DNA of 11,205 nt from positions 1 through 11,205 of the forward strand of contig JAZDLC010000389.1 in assembly GCA_043802345.1 (NCBI GenBank), in the 5' to 3' direction. The notes under the pieces are model-generated. The model did not search any database and had not been told where the DNA came from. It saw only the letters and a list, made by a program, of their open reading frames with translations. This document shows positions 1-7,688 of this stretch, one piece after another; position 1 is the first letter of the stretch; each line of letters opens with the position of its first letter. Origin of the DNA: JAZDLC01 sp043802345 (GTDB lineage: Bacteria; Planctomycetota; B15-G4; JADJEK01). Both the position numbers and the translations under genes were made by a program.

Positions 1-152
1 GCCAGCTTCTCGTCCTTGATCTCGTTCGGGATCCGTCCGGTGCTCTCGCACTTGTGGCAGAGCTTGTCCTCGACGGTTCGCTGAGCGGAGGAGGTCGACG
101 CGAAGCCGAGAAGCAGCAGGAGTGATGCGATCGGTATGACGCAGCGTTCCAT
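1..152 (-). CDS. Secreted cysteine-motif protein, N-terminal part only
   Basis: Only the first 50 codons are visible; the gene runs off the left edge. The start ATG (152-150) follows GGAGG with a 7-nt spacer, which fixes the start. The protein begins with MERCVIPIAS, then a leucine-rich hydrophobic core and an AST-SSA stretch before QRT, a typical Sec signal peptide with likely cleavage after Ala23. The mature part soon shows LCHKCESTGRI, a CxxC pair (Cys32, Cys35) followed by TG. This resembles one repeat of a DnaJ-type CxxCxGxG zinc-binding motif, although the family cannot be named from 50 residues. It lies 29 nt after eboB on the same strand and is probably its operon partner. It is not a UbiA-like membrane prenyltransferase, which would be the usual eboC. 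The export signal is well supported; the function is unknown. Confidence 0.75.
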   Translation of the reverse strand, partial: MERCVIPIASLLLLLGFASTSSAQRTVEDKLCHKCESTGRIPNEIKDEKL

Positions 153-181
153 GGAGTGCCCTCCGAGTAAGCCGCGGATCC

Positions 182-1063
182 TCAGGTGAGTGACGGATCC
201 TGTCCGCGCAGCATGGAGTTGCCTTCGAACAACTGGCGCCGATCGATCTCCGCGCTCTGGTCGAGTTCCGCGGGATCGAGGCGGCCACCCTGGGCAAAGA
301 AATTCACGGGGTTGTGCCAGACGAGCGTCTCGATCTCACTTTCCGGCACACCGGCCTGACTGAGTTTCACCACCACCTTGGGCACCATCAGCGGGTCGCT
401 GACGCCCCAGTCGGCGGCGCTGTTGACGATCATCCGCTCCACGCCGTATTCCCGGATGATGGCGACCATCCGGTTCTCGTCCATCTTGGTGAACGGGTAG
501 ATGGAAAAGCCCGAAGCGCACCCGAGTTCCCGCGTGAGCTTGATCGTCTCCTCGTTGCCGTGGTCGAGCAGCACTCGCTCCATCGGGAAGGAGAGGTCCT
601 TCAGGATGGCGATGATTCGCTCGAAGCCCTTCTTCTTGTCGCGGTGGGGTGTGTGCACCAGCACCGGCAGGTCGTGGTCGGTCGCGAGGTTGAGCTGGGC
701 GATGAGGTACTTCTCCTCCTTCGCGGTCTGGTCATCCAGCCCGATCTCACCCACGCCGACCACGCTCGCCTTTTCCAGATAGCGGGGCAGGATCTCCATG
801 ACCGCGGCATTGACCCGGTCGTCGTTCGCTTCCCGCGGGTTGAGCGACATGGTGCAGTAATGGTGGATTCCGAACTGGCGCGAGCGAAACCGCTCCCAGC
901 CGATCAGCGTGTCGAAGTAGTCGATGAACGATCCGACCGAGGTGCGGTTCTGACCCAGCCAGAAGGCGGGCTCCAGGAGCGCCCGGATCCCCGCCAGGGC
1001 CATCTTCTGGTAGTCGTCCGTGACGCGGCTGAACATATGGATATGCGGCTCGAAGATGCGCAT
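182..1063 (-). CDS. eboB: TatD-like metal-dependent hydrolase, EboB type
   Basis: This is a 293-residue TIM-barrel amidohydrolase of the TatD family. Visible metal or active-site candidates are the N-terminal HIH motif (His7, His9), Glu106 in GVGEIGLDD, His137 and His140 in VLVHTPH, His168 in LLDHGNE, and Asp218 in NSAADWGVSDP. The NS-x-ADWG-SDP block and the position 12 nt after eboA mark the EboB branch rather than a housekeeping TatD DNase. EboB is part of the ebo cluster, implicated in moving scytonemin precursors to the periplasm in Nostoc; its substrate is unknown. The first nine residues end in the metal motif, so the ATG at 1063 is the plausible start; it is preceded only by a weak AAGG. 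There is no signal peptide, so it is probably cytoplasmic. The hydrolase family is secure; the Ebo assignment is family knowledge plus context. Confidence 0.85.
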   Translation of the reverse strand: MRIFEPHIHMFSRVTDDYQKMALAGIRALLEPAFWLGQNRTSVGSFIDYFDTLIGWERFRSRQFGIHHYCTMSLNPREANDDRVNAAVMEILPRYLEKASVVGVGEIGLDDQTAKEEKYLIAQLNLATDHDLPVLVHTPHRDKKKGFERIIAILKDLSFPMERVLLDHGNEETIKLTRELGCASGFSIYPFTKMDENRMVAIIREYGVERMIVNSAADWGVSDPLMVPKVVVKLSQAGVPESEIETLVWHNPVNFFAQGGRLDPAELDQSAEIDRRQLFEGNSMLRGQDPSLT

Positions 1064-1075
1064 GGTTCTTGCCTT

Positions 1076-1963
1076 CTATTCTCCAACAATGCGCCGCAGG
1101 ATGGCGCGAATCACGGGACGCGGTTCCCTCGGGAGGCGTTCCCTGGCGAACGGGACCAGATCGTCCCGCGCGAGCTTTTCGAGTCCCTCCGCCGCGGCCC
1201 GGCGCTGCTGATCATCGCCATGCTCCAGCCCGCCCACGATCCGGGCAAAGGTGCCGTCGGTCGGGGCGTAGGCGATCAGCAGATTGGTGCCCGGCCAGAC
1301 CATCCGGCCCGCGATCTCGCGTTCGCTGGCGAGATCCTGGAGCATGCGTGACAACTCGACATTGGCGCCGCACTCGACGTCCAGCAGGGCGGAGAGCGGC
1401 TTCGCGAGGAACGCGGCCTTGAGGACCAGCCGGTTGAACCCCTCGACTCCGAAGCCTGGATGCGCCGCGGCCCGGACGGGGAGATTCGAGTCGCAGACCG
1501 CCGCGGAGAAGTGGGTCTCGACGTTGCTCCTGAGCGCCTGACTCAGCAGTTCGATGCTGCCGTCCGTGACGGGCAGCAGGCCGATGGCCCGGAGCAGGAT
1601 GGTCCTCTCCTCGAGGTCACCGTGGTGGTACAGGTCGGTGAGTTGCCGGTCATCGGGCTTCCCGATCCGGAGCAATACCAGCCCGGCGGCATCCGCCAGG
1701 CGCCAGGCGTCCAGGTCGACCCGTGCCGGCCGCGGTCCACCGAGCGGCTCGGTCCTGAGGCCACCGCAAAGGAACGAGGATCCGAGCCTGCGCGTCAGGG
1801 CGGGGAGCAGCACCGGGATCGCTTCCGGCCCCTCGGTTTCCACCCGGCTGACCGCGGAGTGCCACCAGTCGAGCGGGCCGCCGTCCGATCGGCTGGTGAG
1901 TGCGGTTTCCAGTATTGTTCGCATCTCGGAGCTCACCGCAGAAGGTAGTCCCATCTCGAACAT
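1076..1963 (-). CDS. eboA: EboA-family protein
   Basis: This 295-residue soluble protein matches the EboA family as I know it. The diagnostic block is in the second half: LLRAIGLLP (about 123-131), a NVETHFSAAVCDSNLP segment (147-162), FNRLVLKAAFLAKPL (176-190), then NVELSRMLQDLASER with AGR (201-220). This corresponds to the family pattern NQMVLKALF followed by ANPELARML-YA-ER--AGR. The chemistry of EboA is not known; it accompanies EboB and, in full clusters, the membrane prenyltransferase EboC. It has no signal peptide or membrane span. It starts 37 nt after purQ and ends 12 nt before eboB. ATG 1963 is the most upstream in-frame start, but it lacks a clear Shine-Dalgarno; the Met at codon 4 (1954) or codon 14 is possible. 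The C-terminus is rich in Arg and Glu. Confidence in the family is good; no function is claimed. Confidence 0.8.
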   Translation of the reverse strand: MFEMGLPSAVSSEMRTILETALTSRSDGGPLDWWHSAVSRVETEGPEAIPVLLPALTRRLGSSFLCGGLRTEPLGGPRPARVDLDAWRLADAAGLVLLRIGKPDDRQLTDLYHHGDLEERTILLRAIGLLPVTDGSIELLSQALRSNVETHFSAAVCDSNLPVRAAAHPGFGVEGFNRLVLKAAFLAKPLSALLDVECGANVELSRMLQDLASEREIAGRMVWPGTNLLIAYAPTDGTFARIVGGLEHGDDQQRRAAAEGLEKLARDDLVPFARERLPREPRPVIRAILRRIVGE

Positions 1964-2000
1964 CCGATGGTAGTCGGGCGCGCCGCGGGCGACAAGGCAA

Positions 2001-2798
2001 TCAGCCTTTCAGATGTTCCACCGCGTTCCTGAATAGAATCGCGCCGTCTCCCTCGCCACCCCCCAACGAGTCCATGTCGATCGCGCCCGTGGTCCAGTCG
2101 GGGTGATGGACCCGGAAGAGGGCACGCTCGGGGTGGGGCATCAGGCCCAGCACCCTTCCGGTCCGGTCCAGGAGGCCTGCCACATCATCGAATGATCCGT
2201 TCGGGTTGCCGGGAAAACCGGGGCGCTGCCCGCCGTCCGGCGTGACATAACGGAGCGCGACGCGGCCGGTGCGGACCAATTCCGCATGGATCCTCTCGTC
2301 CCCCGGAATGTAGCGACCCTCCGCGTGGGCCAGTGGCAGCGCCAGCCGCTCTCCCTGCCTCAGGAAGGCGCTTCCTGCCGACACGGCCTCGACATGAACC
2401 CAACGGTCCTCGTACCGGTTGGAGTCGTTGTCGGTGAGGGTGACCTCCTGCTTGCCGATCGGCTCGGCGAGGCCCGGCAAGAGGCCGGTCTTGACCAGCA
2501 CCTGGAAGCCGTTGCAGATCCCCAGCACCAGTCCGCCGCGCTCCACGAGCCCGAGAAGGTCATCCTTGAGGTGATGGAGCAGTTCGATGGCCAGTACCTT
2601 GCCCCCCGAGATGTTGTCGCCGTAGGAGAAGCCGCCGGGGATGGCCAGAAGATCGAACTCCGAGAGAGACGTGCGGCCGGCAAGGAGCTCGTTGATGTGG
2701 ACCTTCGTCGACACGGCTCCGAACCGTTCGAACGCGAAGGCGGTTTCCTCATCACAGTTGATGCCGGCGGCCCGGAGAACGAGGACTCTCGGCTTCAT
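2001..2798 (-). CDS. purQ: FGAM synthase glutaminase subunit PurQ
   Basis: This 265-residue class I glutamine amidotransferase supplies ammonia from glutamine to PurL for conversion of FGAR to FGAM, the fourth step of de novo purine synthesis. Visible hallmarks are MKPRVLVLRAAGINCDEE at the N-terminus, IPGGFSYGD (53-61), the nucleophile Cys95 in GICNGFQV, LAHAEGRY (156-163), and the catalytic His222 and Glu224 in LMPHPERA. It is longer than compact PurQ proteins such as that of B. subtilis (about 227 residues). It carries insertions around 185-205 (PDGGQRPGFPGNPNGS) and a late MDSLGGGEGDGAILF segment. The ATG overlaps the purL stop in an ATGA arrangement, so translation is likely coupled. A longer upstream reading of this frame only runs antiphase through purL and has no PurQ content. 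It acts in the cytosol as a complex with PurL. Confidence 0.96.
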   Translation of the reverse strand: MKPRVLVLRAAGINCDEETAFAFERFGAVSTKVHINELLAGRTSLSEFDLLAIPGGFSYGDNISGGKVLAIELLHHLKDDLLGLVERGGLVLGICNGFQVLVKTGLLPGLAEPIGKQEVTLTDNDSNRYEDRWVHVEAVSAGSAFLRQGERLALPLAHAEGRYIPGDERIHAELVRTGRVALRYVTPDGGQRPGFPGNPNGSFDDVAGLLDRTGRVLGLMPHPERALFRVHHPDWTTGAIDMDSLGGGEGDGAILFRNAVEHLKG

Positions 2799-5740
2799 TT
2801 CGACCCCCTCGGGTTCTCTCCGGCCGGCGAACCGAAGTCGAGACGGCCGGAGAAGGCCGCTTCCAGCGCTTTCACCTCCTCGTCCACCACCAGACTGCGG
2901 TCGAGCCCTATCACTCTGAGGCGGCATTCCTCGATCGTCTGTCCGATGACGGCGTGGGGGACGTCCTGGAGGATCGTGGCGACCGACTCGAGGTCGCCCG
3001 GCCGCACCTCGGCGACGAAGCGAGTGGGCGACTCGGCGAACAGGAGGGTGTCGTTCCGTGCCACGGAACGCTGCATGTCGTCGGCCCTGGGGACATGTTC
3101 CAGGTCGACCTCCGCGCCGATCCCGCCGCTGAAGGTCATCTCGGCGAGGGCGACTCCCAACCCTCCGTCCGAGAGGTCGTGGCACGCTCGCAGCAGGCCG
3201 GTCGCGACCAGTCGCGAGACCGCTTCGAAGACCTTGCGTGCCCGCCCCAGATCGACGGTGGGCACGCTGGAACCCAGTTCACGATGAAGCTGGTACCAGC
3301 TCGACCCGCCCAACTCGGCCCGGGTCAGGCCGATCAGCACGATGCTGTTGCCGGCCTCCTTCAGGTCGCTCGTGACCGAGCGGCGCACGTCGTCGACCAG
3401 GGCGACGGAGGAGATCAGCAGCGTTGTGGGGATCGCTTCGGTGCCGTTGTCGGTGCGGTACTCGTTGTTGAGCGAGTCCTTGCCCGAAATGAACGGCGCC
3501 TGGAGCGCCAGGGAGGCGTCCCTGCAGGCCTCGGCGATTCGTACCACCGCGCCCAGGATTTCGGGACGCTCGCAGGAGCCGGCGCAGAAGTTGTCCAGCA
3601 GCGCGACCCGGTCGGACCGGCCGCCAACGGCGATCACGTTGCGGAAGGCCTCGTCGACGCAGAGCAGCGCCATCTGATACGGGTCGATCTCTCCGTAGGC
3701 CGGGTTGATCCCGCACCCCACCGCGATGCCGCGGTCAGAGTCGAGCCGGGGCCGGACCACGGCCCCATCCCCCGGAGAGAGCTGTCCCTTGCCCACGAAC
3801 GGCTTCACCACACTTCCGGCCTGGACCTCATGGTCGTACTGATGGACAATCCAGGCCTTGCTGGCGACGTTCGGCAACGCCAGCAACTTCAGCAACGAGG
3901 CGCCGAGGTCGCCTGGACAGGGGAAGTCCGGCTCCCTCCCGACCCGTTCCGGATCTCGCGCCTCCCGCAGCGTCCTGGGAAGTCCGTTGTGAAGGAAGTC
4001 GAGATCCAGATCGGCCACGGGCTCGCGGTCGAACAGCAGTTCGAGCCGGCCGGTTTGGGTGTACTCCCCGATGACTGTCGCCTCCACGTCCTCCGCCGTG
4101 AACAGGGCCAGCAGCCGGTCCGCCTTTTCCGGCGGCACCGAGAGTACCATCCGCTCCTGGGCCTCGCTGATCCACGCTTCGGTGTAGGTGAGCCCGGCGT
4201 ACTTCAGCGGCACCCGATCGAGGTGCACGATGGCGCCGCAATGCTCGGCGGTCTCGCCCACCGCCGACGAGAGCCCTCCGGCGCCGCAGTCGGTCACGCA
4301 TGTGAAGAGGTCCAGATCCCGGGCCCGGAGCAGAACGTCGAGCACGCGCTTCTCGCAGATGGCGTTCCCGATCTGGACTGCGCCGGAGTCGATGGTCTCG
4401 GACCCGGAGTGGAGTTCCCTCGAGGAGAAGGTCGCGCCGTGCATGCCGTCCCGGCCGGTCCGCCCGCCGACGACCACCACCAGGTCGCCCGGCCTGGCCG
4501 ACTTCTCCACCCGGTCGGCCGGGAGCAGTCCCACGGATCCGCAGAACACCAGCGGGTTTCCGGTATACCTCCGGTCGAACAGCACGGCGCCGTTGGCGGT
4601 GGGGATTCCCATCCGGTTGCCATAGTCCCGGACGCCTGCCACCACCCCCTTGAGAACGCGGAGCGGGTGCAACGCTCCGGCCGGCACCTCTTCGCGCGGG
4701 AGGTCCGGGGGTCCGAAGCAGAATACGTCGGTGGACACGATCGGACGGGCACCCAGTCCAGTCCCCATGGTGTCCCGCAGCACGCCACCGATGCCTGTGC
4801 CGGCGCCGCCGTACGGCTCGATGGCGGATGGGTGGTTGTGGGTTTCGACCTTGAAGGTGACGTGGAAGTCGTCGTCGAATTCCACCACGCCCGCGTTGTC
4901 CACGAAGACCGACACGCACCAGGGCAGATCGAGCCGCCGGGTGGCGTCGAAGATCGTCTCCTTCAGCATGTTGTCATAGGTGCGGTCGCCGATCCGGATC
5001 CGGCCCGCCAGGGTCTTGTGCTTGCAGTGCTCGGACCAGGTCTGGGCGATGGTCTCCAGTTCCACGTCGGACGGATTCCGACCCAGCGAGAGGAAGTGAT
5101 CCCGGATGGCCCGCATCTCCAGCAGGTTCAGGGAGAGGCCCCCTTCGGCACTGACGCGCAGCAGGAGTTCGTCTTCCGCCGGCAAGGCAACCTCGATCCG
5201 CCGCTGGCCCCTTGAGACTCCATCCAGCGTCCCCCGGTGCGTGCTCTGATCACCGTCGACGCGAATCTCCTCGATGGCCTCGTTTCCCAGCACGCGCACC
5301 GCCGCCTCGCGCAGGCTGGCCGCGTCGGGCGCTCCGTCGATCAGATAGGCCTGATAGGTGTGGGCGGCGAGAATCGTCACTCCGGCGGCCCGCACGGCCC
5401 GCATCACGCCGTCCGCGGCGGGGTCCATGACACCCGGCTTCTTCACCACGTCCACTCGATGTTGAAAACCGGGCGGAAGACGTGCCAGCTCGGAGGCTTC
5501 CAGCACCGCGTGCTTCTCCGCCACCGGGTCGGTGAGAACCCTCTCCGCGACCCGCTCCACTTCCGACCGTCCGCCGGTCAGGGAGATGGCGTAGCCGAGG
5601 ATGCTGCGGACCGACCGGACCTGCGTCAATCCGGCGCCCGTGAGCTCATCCCTGGCGGCGTTTCCCCTGGCGTCCGACAGGCCTTCTCGGACCTGAACTT
5701 CGATTCGAAATAGGTGTTGATTTGGGCTTCCTGCTGCCAT
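2795..5740 (-). CDS. purL: FGAM synthase PurL with two fused PurS-like domains
   Basis: This is the 981-residue synthetase subunit of phosphoribosylformylglycinamidine synthase, which makes FGAM from FGAR, ATP and ammonia. Residues 11-80 and 94-162 each resemble the small PurS subunit; the second shows VDVVKKPGVMDPAADGVM and a terminal LGNEAIEEI that parallels PurS LANTVIEDY. The PurL part follows: WSEHCKHK (235-242), VETHNHPSAIEPYGGAGTG (298-316), GGRTGRDGMHGATFSS (425-440), TDCGAGGLSSA (483-493), ISEAQERM (524-531), then the second half with SGKDSLNNE (752-760) and CHDLSDGGLGVAL (853-865). This lies between small PurL (about 740 residues) and the single-chain enzyme (about 1,300). The glutaminase domain stays separate as PurQ, which overlaps the stop by 4 nt. 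ATG 5740 has no good Shine-Dalgarno, but the PurS-like fold begins at residue 11, so little could be missing. Confidence 0.95.
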   Translation of the reverse strand: MAAGSPNQHLFRIEVQVREGLSDARGNAARDELTGAGLTQVRSVRSILGYAISLTGGRSEVERVAERVLTDPVAEKHAVLEASELARLPPGFQHRVDVVKKPGVMDPAADGVMRAVRAAGVTILAAHTYQAYLIDGAPDAASLREAAVRVLGNEAIEEIRVDGDQSTHRGTLDGVSRGQRRIEVALPAEDELLLRVSAEGGLSLNLLEMRAIRDHFLSLGRNPSDVELETIAQTWSEHCKHKTLAGRIRIGDRTYDNMLKETIFDATRRLDLPWCVSVFVDNAGVVEFDDDFHVTFKVETHNHPSAIEPYGGAGTGIGGVLRDTMGTGLGARPIVSTDVFCFGPPDLPREEVPAGALHPLRVLKGVVAGVRDYGNRMGIPTANGAVLFDRRYTGNPLVFCGSVGLLPADRVEKSARPGDLVVVVGGRTGRDGMHGATFSSRELHSGSETIDSGAVQIGNAICEKRVLDVLLRARDLDLFTCVTDCGAGGLSSAVGETAEHCGAIVHLDRVPLKYAGLTYTEAWISEAQERMVLSVPPEKADRLLALFTAEDVEATVIGEYTQTGRLELLFDREPVADLDLDFLHNGLPRTLREARDPERVGREPDFPCPGDLGASLLKLLALPNVASKAWIVHQYDHEVQAGSVVKPFVGKGQLSPGDGAVVRPRLDSDRGIAVGCGINPAYGEIDPYQMALLCVDEAFRNVIAVGGRSDRVALLDNFCAGSCERPEILGAVVRIAEACRDASLALQAPFISGKDSLNNEYRTDNGTEAIPTTLLISSVALVDDVRRSVTSDLKEAGNSIVLIGLTRAELGGSSWYQLHRELGSSVPTVDLGRARKVFEAVSRLVATGLLRACHDLSDGGLGVALAEMTFSGGIGAEVDLEHVPRADDMQRSVARNDTLLFAESPTRFVAEVRPGDLESVATILQDVPHAVIGQTIEECRLRVIGLDRSLVVDEEVKALEAAFSGRLDFGSPAGENPRGSK

Positions 5741-5885
5741 GGGGCGACTCTAGCAGCCATTTTCCGCCACCGGTAGTCCGGAGGGCGACCCGTTCGGAGG
5801 AACCCGGAATCCTGGCGACCGCCGGGTCGTGCTCCGTTATCCTGGACGCGAGTTTTTTGAATCAGGAACATCGGCTGGAGATCTA
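5741..5885. promoter_or_regulatory. Divergent intergenic region between purL and accA
   Basis: These 145 nt separate the two divergent starts and must hold the promoters for purL (leftward) and accA (rightward). No convincing TTGACA/TATAAT pair is visible in either direction. GTTATC at 5836-5841 reads GATAAC on the minus strand and could be a weak -10 for purL. Small inverted repeats are present: CCGG-TAGT-CCGG at 5770-5781, and ACCCGG at 5802-5807 with CCGGGT at 5822-5827. A run of six T lies at 5853-5858. No riboswitch or known operator was recognised. Confidence 0.4.
5877..5880 (+). promoter_or_regulatory. Ribosome binding site of accA
   Basis: GGAG ends 5 nt before the ATG at 5886. It supports that ATG over the upstream in-frame GTG at 5829, which would add 19 residues with no resemblance to AccA. 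Confidence 0.6.
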
Positions 5886-7001
5886 ATGCTCGCCCGAAAA
5901 CCGGATCCGCTCCAGAACGCTCTCGACTTTGAGCGGCCCATCGTGGAACTGGAGCAGAAGATCGCTGACCTGGAGGAGCTCGCGGACCAGACGCACATGG
6001 ATTTCTCGGCCGAGGTCCGGCCGCTGAGGGAGCTCCGGAACAAGCTGCTGAAGCAGATCTTCAGCTCACTGACCCCCTGGCAGATGGTCCGGCTGGCTCG
6101 CCACCCCCTGCGTCCGGTGACCGGCGACTACATCAACCTGATCTTCGAGGAGGTGATCGAGCTTCACGGCGACAAGGCCTTCGCGGACGACAAGGCGATC
6201 ATGACCGCCCTGGCCCGGCTCGGGGACATGCGGGTGATGCTGATCGCCCATCGGATCGGCAAGACCACCGAGGAGCGACTGGCCGCGAACTGGGGCTGTG
6301 CCCATCCGGAAGGGTACCGGAAGGCACTCCAGAAGATGAAGCTGGCGGAGAAGTTCGGGCTCCCGATCGTGACCCTGATCAACACCAAGGGGGCGTATCC
6401 CGGCATCGGAGCGGAAGAAAGGGGACAGGCCTCCGCCATCGCCCGGAACATCCTCGAGATGTCGAAGCTGCGGGTACCCGTGGTTTCGTGTGTGATCGGC
6501 GAGGGCGGAAGCGGCGGAGCGCTGGGGATCGGGGTCTGCGACCGGCTGCTGGTGCTCCAGTACGCCTACTACTCAGTCATTTCGCCGGAGGGGTGCGCCG
6601 CGATTCTCTGGAAGGACGGGAGCAAGGCCGAGCAGGCGGCCATCGCGATGAAGATTACCTCGGCGGATCTCATGGAACTGGGCCTCGTCGATGAGGTGGT
6701 GCCGGAACCGGTGGGCGGGGCCCATCGGGATCACTTCAAGACGGCGATTGCGCTTCGCGATCGTATCTTGAAGGCCATACATGAATTAAAGAAAAAGAGC
6801 GTGGACCAGTTGCTGGCTGAGCGGTACGAGCGATATCGCTGGATCGGAAACACCGAGGAGTTGACCCGGTCGGTCAAGGAGGCTCACGCCCGAGGAGGGG
6901 CCTCGGCGCCCGTCATCGAGCTGGAGAGCGATGAAACACCGGAGTCTCCGGAGCCATCCAAGCAGCAGAAGGAGACTCACAAAACCAGGGGAGAGCCGTA
7001 G
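5886..7001 (+). CDS. accA: Acetyl-CoA carboxylase carboxyltransferase subunit alpha
   Basis: This 371-residue protein is the alpha subunit of the carboxyltransferase half of acetyl-CoA carboxylase. With AccD it moves the carboxyl group from biotin-AccB to acetyl-CoA, giving malonyl-CoA for fatty acid synthesis in the cytosol. It opens with the usual LDFERPIVELEQKI helix (13-26). It then shows the crotonase-fold motifs GAYPGIGAEERGQ (169-181), GEGGSGGALGIG (205-216) and YSVISPEGCAAILWKD (229-244). Two details differ from the E. coli type. The loop before GAYPG reads NTK instead of DTP. A C-terminal tail of roughly 35-50 residues, rich in Glu, Pro, Lys and Ser, extends past the usual end (E. 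coli AccA has 319 residues). The sigma factor gene follows after 33 nt, so read-through from accA is likely. Confidence 0.96.
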   Translation: MLARKPDPLQNALDFERPIVELEQKIADLEELADQTHMDFSAEVRPLRELRNKLLKQIFSSLTPWQMVRLARHPLRPVTGDYINLIFEEVIELHGDKAFADDKAIMTALARLGDMRVMLIAHRIGKTTEERLAANWGCAHPEGYRKALQKMKLAEKFGLPIVTLINTKGAYPGIGAEERGQASAIARNILEMSKLRVPVVSCVIGEGGSGGALGIGVCDRLLVLQYAYYSVISPEGCAAILWKDGSKAEQAAIAMKITSADLMELGLVDEVVPEPVGGAHRDHFKTAIALRDRILKAIHELKKKSVDQLLAERYERYRWIGNTEELTRSVKEAHARGGASAPVIELESDETPESPEPSKQQKETHKTRGEP

Positions 7002-7024
7002 AGAGGGACTGACAGGAGAAACCT

Positions 7025-7029
7025 GGAGG
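7025..7029 (+). promoter_or_regulatory. Ribosome binding site of the sigma factor gene
   Basis: GGAGG lies 5 nt before GTG 7035 and favours that GTG over the in-frame ATGs at 7050 and 7059. It sits in a small palindrome, AACCTGGAGGTT (7020-7031). Confidence 0.6.
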
Positions 7030-7034
7030 TTCCC

Positions 7035-7688
7035 GTGGCAGTCGTTTCAATGGTGAGCATGAAGACGAGGGAGCCGGACGTCTCCGGTCAGCTCAAGCCA
7101 GGCCAGAAGGCGGACGGCGAGATCATTCGCGCCTGCCAGGCGGGAGATGACGCCGCCTTTTCTGAACTGGTCGCGAGATATAGCGGTCGGGCGTACTGGG
7201 TGGCGCTCGGTCTGCTTGCCAACCAGGAGGAGTCCCGGGACGTGATCCAGGACGCCTTCCTGCGGGTCTACCGGGCCATCGACAGGTTCGACTTCAACCA
7301 GAATTTCTACACCTGGCTCTACAGGATCGTGGTCAACCTCTCGATTGACCGACTGCGCAAACTGTCCAAGGCCCGCAGTGTGGCGATTGACGATGTCGGT
7401 GAGCCAGCTGCTCCATCTTCGCCGGAGGTTTCGCCCGGGCGGGGCCTGGAACAAACCGAGACGGCTCGAGAGGTTCATGAAGTGCTCGCTAGATTGCCGG
7501 AGAAGTATCGAGCAGTGATGGTGCTCAGAGAACTGAACGGCCTTTCGTGCAAGGAAATCGCGGGCATTGTCCGCTCATCCCACGCGACTGTCCGCTGGCG
7601 CCTGCACATGGCGCGCAAGCAGTTCAAGGATGAGTGGGAACGTCGCGAGGTCCGCAAGGAGAGAGGGGGGGCATGCCATGAGCTGTAG
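7035..7688 (+). CDS. ECF-family RNA polymerase sigma factor (RpoE-like)
   Basis: This 217-residue group 4 (ECF) sigma factor has only regions 2 and 4. Region 2 (about 32-112) contains LVARYSGRAYWVAL, DVIQDAFLRVYRAIDRFD (the core-binding and -10 recognition part) and FYTWLYRIVVNLSIDRLRK. A Pro/Ser-rich linker (about 118-142) follows. Region 4 (about 145-205) contains LARLPEKYRAVMVLRELNGLSCKEIA and a helix-turn-helix, SSHATVRWRLHMARKQF, that would read the -35 element. The first 25 residues are extra. The gene overlaps the anti-sigma gene by 11 nt, a classic sigma/anti-sigma pairing, so its activity is probably held in check by that partner. A clear autoregulated ECF promoter was not found in the 33-nt gap after accA. 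The exact ECF subgroup cannot be named without a search. Confidence 0.95.
   Translation: MAVVSMVSMKTREPDVSGQLKPGQKADGEIIRACQAGDDAAFSELVARYSGRAYWVALGLLANQEESRDVIQDAFLRVYRAIDRFDFNQNFYTWLYRIVVNLSIDRLRKLSKARSVAIDDVGEPAAPSSPEVSPGRGLEQTETAREVHEVLARLPEKYRAVMVLRELNGLSCKEIAGIVRSSHATVRWRLHMARKQFKDEWERREVRKERGGACHEL

Noticed and set aside
314..1351. A 345-codon plus-strand frame opposite eboB and the end of eboA
   Set aside because: It spans two real genes and their junction on the other strand, is rich in His, Arg and Val repeats, and resembles no family.
2799..3185. A 129-codon N-terminal extension of purQ
   Set aside because: The added part is Arg/Gly-rich out-of-frame purL sequence; PurQ homology begins at the ATG at 2798, which has the usual ATGA overlap.
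2954..5215. A 753-codon open frame on the plus strand opposite purL
   Set aside because: It is the antisense shadow of a conserved high-GC gene, with low-complexity His/Gly/Arg composition and no recognisable motif. PurL motifs run throughout the other strand.
7022..7057. Possible ECF-type promoter (GAAACC, then GTCGTT about 17 nt later) in front of the sigma gene
   Set aside because: The -10-like part lies inside the coding region set by the strong GGAGG/GTG start, and the match is too loose to separate from chance.
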